From: Embleya scabrispora
GTDB lineage: Bacteria > Actinomycetota > Actinomycetes > Streptomycetales > Streptomycetaceae
Assembly: GCF_002024165.1 (NCBI RefSeq)
Contig: NZ_MWQN01000001.1
Location: 6,014,001 to 6,078,000, forward strand
DNA: 64,000 bases
Direction: 5' to 3'
Below, piece after piece: positions 25,936-39,426 of this stretch. Position 1 is the first letter of the stretch. Every line of letters starts with the position of its first letter. The position numbers and the translations under genes are program-made. Below the pieces are notes generated by a model, which made no database searches, was not told the DNA's origin, and worked only from the letters and a program-made list of their open reading frames with translations.

Positions 25936-26337
25936 ATGGAGAACCTGGTGCCGCTCGTGATCGTGGATTCGGCGAATGTGGTGGGGGCCGTGCCGGACGG
26001 ATGGTGGCGGGATCGGGTGGGGGCCACCGAGCGGTTGCGCGACGCGTTGGTGGACGTGGCTTCGGCGGGGGTGCCGGCCGGGGCATCCGTGCCGGAGTGG
26101 GCCCGTGGAGGCCCGGTCGAGGTGGTGTTGGTCGTCGAGGGGGCGGCCGGTGCGGTGGTCGGGGTGGAGGGTGTGCGGGTCGTGCGGGCGGAGGGGAGCG
26201 GGGACGATCGGGTGGTCGACGTCGTCGCGGCCGAGCCAGGGCGTCGACGCCTCGTGGTGACCGCGGATCGGGGCCTTCGGGCGCGCGTACTCGCCCTCGG
26301 GGCCGAGGTGGCCGGACCTCGCGCGGTGCGGCCGTAG
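25936..26337 (+). CDS. Small PIN/NYN-like hypothetical protein
   Basis: Protein of 133 aa conserved in actinomycetes and often labelled NTP pyrophosphohydrolase, for which I see no catalytic motif. It starts VPLVIVDSANVVGAVPDGWWRDR, with an early Asp as in PIN/NYN nucleases. Further acidic residues lie in GSGDDRVVDVV and VTADRGLRARV, the order expected for such nucleases, so an RNase-like fold is my preferred guess. GGGAGG lies 8 nt before the ATG. No functional link to neighbours is evident. Confidence 0.65.
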   Translation: MENLVPLVIVDSANVVGAVPDGWWRDRVGATERLRDALVDVASAGVPAGASVPEWARGGPVEVVLVVEGAAGAVVGVEGVRVVRAEGSGDDRVVDVVAAEPGRRRLVVTADRGLRARVLALGAEVAGPRAVRP

Positions 26338-26410
26338 GTCGGGCTCCGGATATTGTGGGGGGTGGTGGTTCGGGTGCCGCCTTGGACGTGGGTGAGTGGC
26401 GGAGGGCCGG

Positions 26411-26866
26411 ATGACCACCAATCGGGTGCGTAAAGGTGTGATTCGGGGGCGGATGGCCGCCTCCGGCGAGTCGTATGTCGTGGCGGCGAGGCGGATGGCC
26501 GTGCCGCGCGGGGCCAAGGCTCCCGACGCGCGGACCGCGGCGGCGTTGCGTACCCGGTACTGGGAGCCCGCCGAGTCGTTCGACGTGCCCTGTCCCTGTG
26601 GGGGGACCTGCGCGCCGGGTGAGCGGTGCGAGCGCTGCCACGCGACCTGTCGGCACGCCGCCCGGGTGCCCGGGAGTCGGGTCGACGTCGAGGTGTGGCG
26701 GGATCGGTACGACTGCACCGGGTGCGCCAACACGTACTCGTTCGAGGTGACCCTGCCGGACCGGCCCTGGGGCGTGGTGCGGACCGTCCCGCAGCGGGGC
26801 GGGCGGGAGCCGATCGTGCGGGTCGAGGTGTTCGAGGGCGTCGACCACCCGGACCCGCCGCGCTGA
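26411..26866 (+). CDS. Cys-rich hypothetical protein
   Basis: Protein of 151 aa. The N-terminus (RVRKGVIRGRMAASGESYVVAARRM) is a basic helical motif seen at the start of many actinobacterial small proteins. It is followed by a Cys cluster CPCGGTCAPGERCERCHATC and later CTGC, which could bind zinc in one or two ribbons. The acidic C-terminus carries VRVEVFEGVD. No enzyme motif is visible. GGAGGG precedes the ATG by 4-5 nt. It converges on the HTH/ricin-like gene, with only 7 nt between the stops. Confidence 0.6.
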   Translation: MTTNRVRKGVIRGRMAASGESYVVAARRMAVPRGAKAPDARTAAALRTRYWEPAESFDVPCPCGGTCAPGERCERCHATCRHAARVPGSRVDVEVWRDRYDCTGCANTYSFEVTLPDRPWGVVRTVPQRGGREPIVRVEVFEGVDHPDPPR

Positions 26867-26873
26867 CGGTGGA

Positions 26874-27818
26874 TCAGCGCACGCGTTCCAGGCGGAACCG
26901 TTGGTCGGCGGCGCCGGAGCAGGTGGACTGTTCCGCCTCGGCCCCGTCCGAGATCTCGGCCGGGCCGCCGATGATGCCCACACACAACCCGCTGTGCACC
27001 GGGCGCATCCGGAAGATGCCGGGATCGACGGGCTCGAACAGGAAACGTTGGTGTGCGGCGCCGGTGCAGTCGATCGGGCTGAGCAACCCGCCGGGCCCCA
27101 TCATCGCGTCGTCCACGCGCAGACAACCGACGCCGTCGACCGGGTTGCGCCATTCGATCTGGTACACGTCCGGGGCCACCACGACCAGATAGGTGTCCGG
27201 GAACACGTTCTTGCACGACCGCTGGACGGCTATGGGTCGGTCGGTGCGGCCGTTGCGTTCGCGGCCCTCGCCCAGGCACAACGATCCGTCGGGGATGTGG
27301 GCGGGCTTGATCAGATACTTCCCGTCGGGGAGACGACCGCGTGGCGCGTCGAGGTGGTCGCCGCCGTCGCCCCGGACCGCGAAGATCACGGCGGTGGCGA
27401 TCATCGCGGCCGCCACGACCGCGGCGGCCGGCCACATCCACGGGCGTCGGCGCTTCGCGGTCGGTTCGACCGGCGGCTCGGCGGGCGGGGGCGGCAGCGG
27501 CTCGGTCTCCTCGGCGCGTTCGACGACCCGGCCGGCGGCCAGATCGTCGCGGACCTCCAGCCAGTGGGCGGCGTCCGCCGCGTCCAGTCCGCAGGCGATC
27601 ACCAGCGCCTCGACCAGCTCCGCACGGGGCAGGGTGGCACGGCCGAGCGCGGCCGCGACCGTGCTGGCGGGCAGGACCCGCCCGGACGCCTCGGCCTTGG
27701 CCGCCAGTTGCCGGTAGGTCAACGCCGACCACTCGCGTAACTCGCGTAACGCGGCCACGTATTCGGCCGCCGTGGTCGCCGTGTCCGGCCGAGGAGCACC
27801 GTCGTCACGCACTGTCAC
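26874..27818 (-). CDS. HTH membrane protein with ricin-like C-terminal domain
   Basis: Protein of 314 aa. Residues ~10-75 form an XRE-like helix-turn-helix (TAAEYVAALRELREWSALTYRQLAAKAEASG...LPASTVAAALGRATLPRAELVEALVIACG). A Pro-rich linker and a single membrane span (WPAAAVVAAAMIATAVIFAV, about 160-180) follow, then an extracellular ~130-residue region with repeated Cys and Q-x-F (HQRFLFEPV, DQRFRLERV), the pattern of ricin-type/beta-trefoil repeats. Such proteins are common in Streptomyces, with unknown signals. GTG 27818 is chosen for GGGGG 5 nt upstream. Confidence 0.75.
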   Translation of the reverse strand: MTVRDDGAPRPDTATTAAEYVAALRELREWSALTYRQLAAKAEASGRVLPASTVAAALGRATLPRAELVEALVIACGLDAADAAHWLEVRDDLAAGRVVERAEETEPLPPPPAEPPVEPTAKRRRPWMWPAAAVVAAAMIATAVIFAVRGDGGDHLDAPRGRLPDGKYLIKPAHIPDGSLCLGEGRERNGRTDRPIAVQRSCKNVFPDTYLVVVAPDVYQIEWRNPVDGVGCLRVDDAMMGPGGLLSPIDCTGAAHQRFLFEPVDPGIFRMRPVHSGLCVGIIGGPAEISDGAEAEQSTCSGAADQRFRLERVR

Positions 27819-28156
27819 AAGACCCCCGTTGGGTACGTCGGCACCTACCCACCGTCGCTGATGCGCGACCCATGGTGCCGGCAGTTCGGCGGAGCGGCGA
27901 GCCCCAGAAAAGCGATATAGCGGACGGAGCGCGCGGGCGTCGCGATCGGGCGGCGGGCCCCGGGTCCCGTCCGGGACACGTTCGGGACGGGGGCGCCACC
28001 TGCCGGGACGCGGCTCCAACGTTCGAGACGGGTGTGGTGCCTTGCGCGGGGAGGGGTGCACACCCCCTGGTCGACCGATCGGTTGGGGAGGGGTTCCCGA
28101 GGTGTGCCGGTGGGCCGCCGCGCGGTGGGTCGGAGGGATGCGGTACGACATCTGCT

Positions 28157-28744
28157 GTGATCGACGAAGCCCCCACTCCGCCACGGTCCGTACGCCTGTT
28201 CGTGGCCCTTGCCCCGCCCGACGACGCCAAGGACGAGCTCGCGCACGCCCTGCGGCCGGTGCGTGCCGCGCATCCTCGGCTGCGCTGGAATCGCATCGAG
28301 GACTGGCACATCACGCTGGCCTTCCTCGGCGAGGTCGCGGTCGACGTGGTCGAGGCGCTGCGGCCGCCACTCGCGGAGGTGGCCGCAGCGGCCGCGCCGG
28401 TCACGCTCGCGCTGCACGGCGCCGGGCAGTTCGACGAGCGGGTGTTGTGGAGCGACGTACGCGGTGATTTGGACGCGCTGCACACGCTGGCCGACGCGGT
28501 CCGGGGCGTGGTGGCGGACTGCGGAATCCCGCTGGAGGGCCGGCCGCTGCGGGCCCATCTGACCCTGGCCAGGGCCCGCCGGGACAACCTCGACGGCATC
28601 GCGGCCGCCGCCGCCGAACTCGCCGACTTCGCCGGACGGAGCTGGCCCGCCCGCAAGGTGCACCTGGTGGCGAGCAACCAGGGCCGCGGACCCGGACCGA
28701 TCCACTACCGCGACGTCGACGCCTGGCCGCTGCCGACCCGATAG
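28157..28744 (+). CDS. thpR: RNA 2',3'-cyclic phosphodiesterase (2'-5' RNA ligase-like)
   Basis: Two-histidine phosphoesterase of 195 aa. The paired HxT motifs are WHITLAFLG and AHLTLAR, each holding a catalytic His. The N-terminal VRLFVALAPPDDAKDELA is typical of ThpR. Known members hydrolyse 2',3'-cyclic phosphates on RNA, and the ligase activity is a side reaction. The GTG start is used because no ATG precedes the conserved RLFVAL strand; no strong ribosome site is visible. It is a single gene with no evident operon partner. Confidence 0.9.
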   Translation: MIDEAPTPPRSVRLFVALAPPDDAKDELAHALRPVRAAHPRLRWNRIEDWHITLAFLGEVAVDVVEALRPPLAEVAAAAAPVTLALHGAGQFDERVLWSDVRGDLDALHTLADAVRGVVADCGIPLEGRPLRAHLTLARARRDNLDGIAAAAAELADFAGRSWPARKVHLVASNQGRGPGPIHYRDVDAWPLPTR

Positions 28745-28879
28745 CGCCGAGGTGTACGGGAGTTGGCCACCACGCCCGAACCGGGGGATTGCCGGGGGTA
28801 CGCGCGCGGGTACCTGCTTCCGTGCGATCGTGAGGTCGCCCGGTGTGGTGAGGTCGTGTTTCGTTCGGTGGAGGTTGCG

Positions 28880-30142
28880 ATGACGTCGATCAGCGAAAGT
28901 GCCTACGACCGCCGCCGGTTGCGGCAGCTCGTCGCCGGCGGCGCGCGTGCCGACGGGCCGGGTCGGCGCGATGTGCTCAAGATGCTCGCGGCGGCCGGCG
29001 CGCTGTCGGTGTTGCCGACCACCGGTGCCTTCGCGGCGGGATCGGCCGCGCCGGGCATCGTCAAGCCGCTGCCGTCCGAGTTGTTCACCGTGCGGGGCAC
29101 CAACGCCGAGAGCAACTTCGCGGCGCTGAGAGACACCGGATACCTCACACCCGTCGAGCGCTTCTTCGTGCGCAACCACACCTCGACCCCGCAACCGGCC
29201 GCCCGGGATTGGCGGTTGCGGTTGTGGGGGAGCGGACTGCGCACAAACGTCGGATACGACGAGGCGATCACCCTCGACCTGGACCACCTGCGCCGACTGC
29301 CCGCGCATACGCACACCGCCGCCATCGAGTGCGCCGGCAACGGCCGCAGCCTCTACGCCTCCCAGCAGGGCGAGACCGTCGCGGGCACACCCTGGACGCT
29401 GGGCGCGATCGGGGTGGCCCGGTGGCGCGGCGCGCGGCTGTCCGACGTGCTGCGCCGGGCCGGACTGCGGCCCGACGCGGTCGACGTGATGCCGCGCGGA
29501 CTGGACGATCCGTACGTCGGCGGCGGGATCGACTACGGCCGGGTGCGTCGGCCGCTGCCGGTGGCCAAGGCGCTCGACGACGTGCTTTTGGCGTACGAGA
29601 TGAACGGCGAGCCGCTCGCGCCGGACCACGGCGCGCCGGTGCGGGTGGTGGTGCCCTCGTGGGTGGGCATCTCCTCGATCAAGTGGGTCGGCGACATCGA
29701 GGTTTCCGCGCAGCCGCTGTACTCGCCGTGGAACACCGAGTTCTACCGGATGTTCGGCCCCGCCTTCCCCGAGGGCGGGGGACCGCCGCTGACCCGGCAG
29801 ACCCTCAAGAGCGCGTTCGAGCTGCCCTTCGGCGCGCGGCTCGCGGCCGGTGCCACGCACCGGCTCACCGGTCGGTCCTGGTCGGGCGCGGGCGGCGTGT
29901 GCCGGGTGGAGGTCAGTACGGACGGGGGTGTGCGATGGCGGCACGCGCACCTGTGGGACGAGCCGAGGCGGGACGGGTGGGTGCGCTGGAGTGTGGACTG
30001 GCGACCCGCCGGGGTCGGGCCGGCGCTGTTGCTTGCCCGGGCGAGCGACACGGCCGGGCGCACCCAGCCGGACCGCGCCACGTTCAACACCCAGGGGTAT
30101 CTCTTCGACGCGGTCGTTCGCCACCCGGTGACGATCGGCTGA
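28880..30142 (+). CDS. Exported sulfite oxidase-family molybdoenzyme
   Basis: Molybdopterin oxidoreductase of 420 aa. It has a Tat-like signal ([26 protein letters not shown]), the Moco domain with the Cys ligand in [12 protein letters not shown], the conserved [18 protein letters not shown], and a C-terminal Mo-co dimerisation domain ([22 protein letters not shown]...[10 protein letters not shown]). These features match bacterial sulfite dehydrogenases, probably oxidising sulfite outside the membrane. GGAGG lies 5 nt before the ATG at 28880. No cytochrome partner is adjacent. Confidence 0.92.
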   Translation: MTSISESAYDRRRLRQLVAGGARADGPGRRDVLKMLAAAGALSVLPTTGAFAAGSAAPGIVKPLPSELFTVRGTNAESNFAALRDTGYLTPVERFFVRNHTSTPQPAARDWRLRLWGSGLRTNVGYDEAITLDLDHLRRLPAHTHTAAIECAGNGRSLYASQQGETVAGTPWTLGAIGVARWRGARLSDVLRRAGLRPDAVDVMPRGLDDPYVGGGIDYGRVRRPLPVAKALDDVLLAYEMNGEPLAPDHGAPVRVVVPSWVGISSIKWVGDIEVSAQPLYSPWNTEFYRMFGPAFPEGGGPPLTRQTLKSAFELPFGARLAAGATHRLTGRSWSGAGGVCRVEVSTDGGVRWRHAHLWDEPRRDGWVRWSVDWRPAGVGPALLLARASDTAGRTQPDRATFNTQGYLFDAVVRHPVTIG

Positions 30143-30146
30143 ACCG

Positions 30147-30184
30147 CCACCGCCCCGGTCGGTGTGGGCCGGCCGGGGCGGTGG
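30147..30184. terminator. Bidirectional hairpin terminator
   Basis: A 12-bp perfect stem (CCACCGCCCCGG at 30147-30158 with 30173-30184) lies between the convergent sulfite oxidase and isocitrate dehydrogenase genes. Confidence 0.82.
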
Positions 30185-30197
30185 GGGTGGGAACGGA

Positions 30198-33912
<3,715 letters not shown>

Positions 33913-33954
33913 TCCCCGGGACGACGGGCCCGGCCGGTCGCCGGATACGGCACA

Positions 33955-33990
33955 GGCCCCGTACCGCCGTGACACGGGCGGTACGGGGCC
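33955..33990. terminator. Bidirectional hairpin terminator
   Basis: A 14-bp perfect stem (GGCCCCGTACCGCC, 33955-33968, with 33977-33990) and an 8-nt loop lies between the convergent FAD oxidase and phosphodiesterase genes. Confidence 0.88.
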
Positions 33991-34006
33991 CAGCGGGTGC
34001 CTGGGG

Positions 34007-35140
34007 TCAGAGGCCGAGGCCGGCGCGGGCCGCGACGGCGGTGTCCGGATGGTCGGCGAAGACGCCGTCCAGGCCGAGGCCGTAGAAGAGTTCGTATTCG
34101 GACGTGATGTCACCGCGCGCGTTCGGGTCGGCGCCGAGCCGGAAGTCCAGTGGCAGGAACTGGTTCTCCGCGCGGAACGTCCAGGAGTGCACGAGCAGTT
34201 GGTTGCGGTGCGCGTCGCGGATCACCGAGGTCGGCGCGAGCAGCTTGCCCGCGGCGTCGCGCGGCACGATCAGGTTCTTGTTGACCCCGATGCCGTCGGC
34301 GTAGGTGTGGATCCACTTCAGGTTCTCCGGCTTGGCCAGATCCTGGTACGTACGCGGGTCGTTCGCCACCACCAGGTCGTACGGCCGGCCGCTCGCGTCC
34401 AGCAGTTGGATCAGCCTGTTGTCGGTCATCCGGTCGAGCTTGCGCAGGTTGGCCGTCTCGAAGGACTGGATGAACACCTTGTCCTTGCGCCCGGTGAGCC
34501 GGTTCTGCCTGAGAACCCGCACCAGCGGCTCCTCCAATGCCAGACCTATCGACTGGAAGTAGCTCGGGTGCTTGGTCTCCGGGTACACGCCGATGGTGCG
34601 GTCGAGCCGGCGGCCCTCGGCGCGGACCAGGTCCAGGACCTCCTGGAAGGTCGGGACCTCGAACTTCCCGTCGAAGGTGGTGTTCGTGGGCCGCACCTGC
34701 GGCAGTCGCTCCTTCGCGCGCAGCGTCTTGAGCTCGGCCAGCGTCAGGTCCTCGGTGAACCACCCGGTGACGGGCGTGCCGTCGATGGTCTTGGTGGTCT
34801 TGCGCGCGGCGAACTCCGGGTGTGCGGCCACGTCGGTGGTGCCGGAGATCTCGTTCTCGTGCCGGGCGACCAGCACACCGTCCCTGGTGGACACCAGGTC
34901 GGGCTCGATGTAGTCGGCGCCCATCCGGATCGCGAGGCGGTAGCTCTCCAGGGTGTGCTCGGGACGGTAGCCACTGGCCCCACGGTGCCCGATCACGATC
35001 GGGTGGGCCGACGGCCGCGACGCACCGCGGGACGTGTCGTCCTGGGCCGCGGCGGCGGGAACCGCGATCACGGTCGCGAGCAGCACGCCGGCCACACCCA
35101 GCGCGGGAAGGATACGTCGCAACGCCATCTCCTCTGTCAT
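34007..35140 (-). CDS. glpQ: Secreted glycerophosphodiester phosphodiesterase
   Basis: GDPD enzyme of about 377 aa, hydrolysing glycerophosphodiesters to glycerol-3-phosphate and an alcohol. A signal peptide (ILPALGVAGVLLATVIAVPAAAA) indicates export. The catalytic signature is VIGHRGASGYRPEHTLESY with DYIEPDLVSTRDGVLVARHENEIS (the H-R, E-x-D and H residues), and YPETKHPSYF and VFIQSFE follow. Start choice is uncertain: ATG 35140 or ATG 35128, with GAGGAG lying between them. Longer upstream frames add only low-complexity residues. Confidence 0.93.
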   Translation of the reverse strand: MTEEMALRRILPALGVAGVLLATVIAVPAAAAQDDTSRGASRPSAHPIVIGHRGASGYRPEHTLESYRLAIRMGADYIEPDLVSTRDGVLVARHENEISGTTDVAAHPEFAARKTTKTIDGTPVTGWFTEDLTLAELKTLRAKERLPQVRPTNTTFDGKFEVPTFQEVLDLVRAEGRRLDRTIGVYPETKHPSYFQSIGLALEEPLVRVLRQNRLTGRKDKVFIQSFETANLRKLDRMTDNRLIQLLDASGRPYDLVVANDPRTYQDLAKPENLKWIHTYADGIGVNKNLIVPRDAAGKLLAPTSVIRDAHRNQLLVHSWTFRAENQFLPLDFRLGADPNARGDITSEYELFYGLGLDGVFADHPDTAVAARAGLGL

Positions 35141-35308
35141 CCCGACACGGGCGGAGCCCCGCGCGGGAGCACGAATCGTGCGAACACGCCGAGTCAATCG
35201 CCGGCAGACGACGTGCGGTGCGGATGAAGCGGGCGCGTGGATGAACCTCCGGAGAACGTCCGGCGGCCCGGGTCCGATGCGACGGTGCCCGGGCCCGGCC
35301 GATCCGGG

Positions 35309-36439
35309 TCAGCGGGCGGCGCCGGCGGTCGTGGTGTGCTGTTCGGCCTCCGCTGTGTGCGGTTCGGCGTCCGCGCTCGGGAGTTCGAGGCGGGTCAGGT
35401 GGTCCGGGGTGAGCGCGCGCAGGAAGTCGGCCGCGTCGAAGGCCTCGCCCGCGGCCAGGACGCCGGTCGTGGTGTGCCGTCCGGAAAGGAGCCGTTCGGC
35501 GGCCTCGACCACGAGCGGCGCGGTGACCGCGTAGATGTCGTTGCCGCCGGCCACCGCGCGGTGTTCCCGGTCGCCGGTGCGGGCGACCACCTCGACGAGG
35601 AAGGTCTGCGCGGAGCGGCCGAGGGCATCGGCGGGGGAGGGGGACGGGGTGGGCGTGTTCGCGTCGTTGACATCCCGGAGCGGGGCCAGGTTCATCACCG
35701 CGCGGACCTCCGGGGTGTGCAGGTGGCGGGGGATGGTGACCTGGTCGGCGGTGGCGAACTCGGTGACCGCGAGGGCACCCATCGGCGCGGGGAAGCGCCA
35801 CTCGGACTGCTCCTCCGAATAGGAGAAGGGGCGCAGCCGGCCGCCGGTGAACACGAGGTGTCGTCCCGCGTTGGTCCGGCCGGTGAGTCGGCTGCCCTCG
35901 GTGGGCAGCCAGCTGTCCAGGCCGAACGCGATGGTGATCTCGTCCGCCTCCGACCGCTCGCCCAGCGCGGCGGTGGCCAACAGGTCGCCCAGCGCGCCGT
36001 AGAAGGCGAACGACGGCGCCAACACCAGCCCGGCGGCCCGCGCCTGCTCGCCCCGGGTGTCGAACAGCGAGGCGGTGGCCGCCTGTTCGGCGGCCACGTC
36101 GAGATAGTGCGCCCCCGCGCGGATCGCCGCGTCGGCCACCGGGAGGGTGGTCTCCGAGAACGGTCCCGCGCAGTTGATCACGGCGCCGGCGCCGGCGAAC
36201 GCCCGGTCCAGCGCGGCCGGATCGGCGACGTCGGCGACCCGGATCGGCGCATCCGGATACCGCTCGCCGAGTTCCCGGAGTTTCTCCTCGTTCCGACCGG
36301 AGAGAATCACCGTCCGGCCCCGGCGGTGCAATTCGGCGACCACGAAACGCGCGGTGTGTCCATAGGCTCCATAAACTACGACCGCGCTTTCCCGGAGAGC
36401 GGCGTCGGCGGTCGGCGTATTCGTGGCGATGGCGTTCAT
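35309..36439 (-). CDS. Saccharopine dehydrogenase-like NADP-binding reductase
   Basis: Protein of 376 aa with an N-terminal Rossmann fold: SAVVVYGAYGHTARFVVAELHRRG, then VILSGRNEEKLRELGER, IRVADVADPAALDRAFAGAGAVINCAGPF and YLDVAAEQAA. This layout matches trans-acting enoyl reductases and saccharopine dehydrogenase-like proteins in actinomycetes. No substrate is implied by the context. ATG 36439 is preferred over an in-frame ATG 126 nt upstream because GGAAAG precedes it and conservation starts there. It is divergent from the SARP gene and may mark the cluster border. Confidence 0.82.
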   Translation of the reverse strand: MNAIATNTPTADAALRESAVVVYGAYGHTARFVVAELHRRGRTVILSGRNEEKLRELGERYPDAPIRVADVADPAALDRAFAGAGAVINCAGPFSETTLPVADAAIRAGAHYLDVAAEQAATASLFDTRGEQARAAGLVLAPSFAFYGALGDLLATAALGERSEADEITIAFGLDSWLPTEGSRLTGRTNAGRHLVFTGGRLRPFSYSEEQSEWRFPAPMGALAVTEFATADQVTIPRHLHTPEVRAVMNLAPLRDVNDANTPTPSPSPADALGRSAQTFLVEVVARTGDREHRAVAGGNDIYAVTAPLVVEAAERLLSGRHTTTGVLAAGEAFDAADFLRALTPDHLTRLELPSADAEPHTAEAEQHTTTAGAAR

Positions 36440-36987
36440 GATTTCGCTTTCCGGAACCGGGGCCCGACCGGAAGACCCGGTCGGGAGGAGCATGCACACA
36501 TCCTCTGCGCTCGTCGCCTGCGCCACGAGTGTCGGGAACGACATGGTCCGTGCAATTTCGGACACGGCGAGCGCGGGAGCCGAGGATGCCGGCTCGGGCC
36601 GGGTGCGCGGGCCGCCCCGAGGCTTCGCCGACCGGACCGGGATTCCCGGCGCTGATATACGGGCCGACCGACTGTGCCGATTATCAAGGGATATGGGTGG
36701 TTCCGTGATTGCGGACGGCGAGCGAATCGTGCCACGGAGTCATTGACCGACGAATTTCCGTTGTGTCAATGTCGTCTCCAGGTACCCGCGACCCGCCCGT
36801 CGCGTCGTCCGCCCACCACGGGCGACCGGCGGGCGGGTCGGCATACCCGGGCCGACCCGAGCGGCAGCGGGAGGAGCGCGCGCGGGGGGCTACGCGCGTG
36901 GAGACACATCCGTCCGACCGACGGCTCGACTCTCCGCGAGACACCCCGAGACCGTCGCGACACCACCGCGCTTGACTGGAGGGTTCC
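36440..36987. promoter_or_regulatory. Intergenic control region before the SARP gene
   Basis: A 548-bp stretch without a supported gene. It is less GC-rich around 36640-36780 and contains CATTGAC (36741-36747) and GTCAATG (36765-36771), an inverted repeat with a 17-nt spacer. The left arm reads TTGACC and could be a -35 box, but no good -10 box follows at standard spacing. Otherwise nothing is identified. Confidence 0.45.
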
Positions 36988-39426
36988 ATGGAATTCCGGA
37001 TTCTCGGCCCGCTCGAATCGGTCCACGACGGCACACCGGTGGACATCAAGGGCACCCGGCAGCGCACCGTGCTGGCCCTGCTCCTCCTGGAGGCCAACCA
37101 CATCGTGCCCACCGACCGGCTCGTGGACGGTGTATGGGACAAGGCGCCGCCGACCACCAGCCGAGGGCAGATCCAGATCTGCATCTCCTCGCTGCGCCGG
37201 CAGCTTCCGGCCGCCGCGTTACCCGGGCTGATCACCACCCGATCACCCGGCTACCGACTACGCGTCGCCGACGGCCAACTCGACCTGCACGCCTTCGAGT
37301 CCGGGGTGGCCGCCGGCCGCCGCGCCGCGGCCGAGCGGCAACCGGACCGCGCGGTCCGCGAGTTCCGGGCCGCGCTCGACCTGTGGCACGGACCGGCGCT
37401 GGCCGGGATCGACAGCCGACTGGTCCGGCACGGCGTCGCGCACCTGGACGAACGCCGCCTGGTGGTGCACGAGGAGTGCCTGGAGTTGGAGTTGGCCACC
37501 GGCGCGCCGCACGGGCCCGCCGGCGAACTGGCCGGCCTGGTCGCCGCGCATCCGCTGCGCGAGCGGCTGCGGGTGCTGCTGATGACGGCGCTGTACCGGG
37601 CCGGCCGGCAGGCCGAGGCGCTGGAGGAATACCGCAGGGCCCGGGAGATCCTGATCGAGGAACTGGGCATCGAGCCGGGCGAGGACCTGCGGCGGCTGCA
37701 CCGGGCCATCCTGAGCGGCGACCCGGATCTCGTGCGACCTCCCGCGCCGGCGATGACCGAACCGGTCGTGATCGCGCCGACCCGGGTACCGCGCCTGCTG
37801 CCGGCCGACTTCGCCGACTTCACCGGACGGGTGGGCCTCGCCCGGGAGTTGACCCGGCCTCGCGACACCGCGGGGCCCGGCACGGCGGTACCGATCACCG
37901 TGGTCACCGGGCGGTGCGGCGTGGGCAAGACCACCCTGGCCGTGCACGCCGCACACCGGCTGGCCCCGGACTTCCCCGACGGCCAACTCTTCGCGCACCT
38001 GACCTCGGCGGGCGGCCCGGTGGACCCCCGCGACGTGCTCGGCCGTTTTCTGCGCGCGTTGGGCCTGAGCGGAGCGGCGATCCCGGACGGCCTGGAGGAG
38101 CGCGCGGAGACCTATCGCGACCTGCTCGCCGGGCGCCGGGTGCTGGTGGTTCTGGACGACGCGTCCGCGGAGAGCCAGGTCCTGCCGCTGCTGCCCGGCA
38201 CCCCGCAGTGCCGGGTGCTGGTCACCTCCCGGCGCCGCTTCACCGGCCTGCCCGCCGCCGATCGGCTCGAGGTGCCCGCCTTCGACCCGGACGGCTCGGT
38301 CGACCTGCTCGCCCGGATCGTGGGCCGGCACCGGATCGCCGCCGAGCCGGACGCGGTGGCCGCGCTGTGCGCCGCGTGCGAGCACCTGCCGCTGGCGCTG
38401 CGGATCGTGGCCACCCGGCTGGCGGCCCGGCCGCACTGGACCGTGTCGGACCTGGTCGCCCGGCTCGGCAACGGCTCCCGGCGACTGGACGAGCTGTGCT
38501 ACGGCGAGGTGAGCGTGCGGGGCAGCATCGCGCCCACCTACGAGGGCCTGACACCCGACGCCCGGCGGCTCTTTCGGCTGCTCGCCCTGCTCCAGGCCCC
38601 CGGATTCGCGTCGTGGGTCGGCGCGCCGCTGCTCGGTACCGACCCGCTGCGGGCACAGGACCCGCTGGAGGAACTGGCCGAGTGCTATCTCCTCGACGTC
38701 GAGGTGAACGCCGCCACCGGAGCGGCCCGCTACCGATTCCCCGAGCTGGTGTACACCTTCGCCCGGGAGCGGCTGGCCGCCGACGAGCCGGCCGGGGTGC
38801 GCCGCGCGGCGCTGGAACGCACCCTGGGCGTACTGCTGTTCCTGCTCGGCGAGGCTCGGCGGCGACAGCGCGGGATGCGGGCGAGCGGACCGCACGCGGG
38901 CGGGCGACAGCGGGTGTTCTCCGCCGAACTGGTCGAGCGGCTGCTGGTCGATCCACTCGCGTGGTACGCACAGGAGCGCCCGTGGATCCTGGCGGCCATC
39001 CGACAGGCCGCCGCCGCCGGGTTCCCGGAGCACGCGCGCGGACTGGCGATGAGCACGGTCACCCTGTCCGAGGCGCGGACCTCCCCGGACGCCGGGCCCG
39101 AGGAACACGGCGGGGAGATTCGTACGTTGCTCGATCCGGCCGATGCCGGGTACGGGCGCGGCGAGGAGCGGCAGGCGGGCGTGTCGGCGGTGACCGCCCG
39201 GGCGCTCGCGGCGAACACGGCGCGGCCGCGGGCCGACTCCGCGCCGTCGTCGTTGTTCGGGGAGCGCGTCGAACCGGGCCTCGAAACGGGTGCGTTCGGG
39301 TCCGGAGCCGGTTCGGTGGGCGATGTCGGCGCGTGGGTCCGAGCGGTGATCCCGCATGTGCGTGCGCTGCGCGTGGAGGGTTGCCCGTCGGGTGGATCCG
39401 GTGGTGCGGCGGTGCGTGCGGAGTAG
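36988..39426 (+). CDS. SARP/AfsR-type pathway regulator with a TTA codon
   Basis: Regulator of 812 aa. It has an OmpR-type winged HTH (MEFRILGPLESVHDGTPVDIKGTRQRTVLALLLLEAN, residues 1-95), a bacterial transcriptional activation domain (LDLHAFESGV...YRAGRQAEALEEYRRAREILIEELGIEPG, about 95-245), and an NB-ARC-like ATPase (VTGRCGVGKTTLAVHAA near 310, VLVVLDDASAES, LVTSRRRF, LPLALRIVATRLA). The C-terminus is helical and low-complexity and lacks clear TPRs. Leu78 is encoded by TTA (37219-37221), rare in such genomes and usually marking bldA dependence. As the first gene on the cluster side it is the likely activator of the NRPS genes. Confidence 0.92.
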   Translation: MEFRILGPLESVHDGTPVDIKGTRQRTVLALLLLEANHIVPTDRLVDGVWDKAPPTTSRGQIQICISSLRRQLPAAALPGLITTRSPGYRLRVADGQLDLHAFESGVAAGRRAAAERQPDRAVREFRAALDLWHGPALAGIDSRLVRHGVAHLDERRLVVHEECLELELATGAPHGPAGELAGLVAAHPLRERLRVLLMTALYRAGRQAEALEEYRRAREILIEELGIEPGEDLRRLHRAILSGDPDLVRPPAPAMTEPVVIAPTRVPRLLPADFADFTGRVGLARELTRPRDTAGPGTAVPITVVTGRCGVGKTTLAVHAAHRLAPDFPDGQLFAHLTSAGGPVDPRDVLGRFLRALGLSGAAIPDGLEERAETYRDLLAGRRVLVVLDDASAESQVLPLLPGTPQCRVLVTSRRRFTGLPAADRLEVPAFDPDGSVDLLARIVGRHRIAAEPDAVAALCAACEHLPLALRIVATRLAARPHWTVSDLVARLGNGSRRLDELCYGEVSVRGSIAPTYEGLTPDARRLFRLLALLQAPGFASWVGAPLLGTDPLRAQDPLEELAECYLLDVEVNAATGAARYRFPELVYTFARERLAADEPAGVRRAALERTLGVLLFLLGEARRRQRGMRASGPHAGGRQRVFSAELVERLLVDPLAWYAQERPWILAAIRQAAAAGFPEHARGLAMSTVTLSEARTSPDAGPEEHGGEIRTLLDPADAGYGRGEERQAGVSAVTARALAANTARPRADSAPSSLFGERVEPGLETGAFGSGAGSVGDVGAWVRAVIPHVRALRVEGCPSGGSGGAAVRAE

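Noticed and set aside
25936..26337. Annotation as NTP pyrophosphohydrolase
   Set aside because: No MazG or Nudix motif is visible; the Asp pattern fits a PIN/NYN-like fold better.
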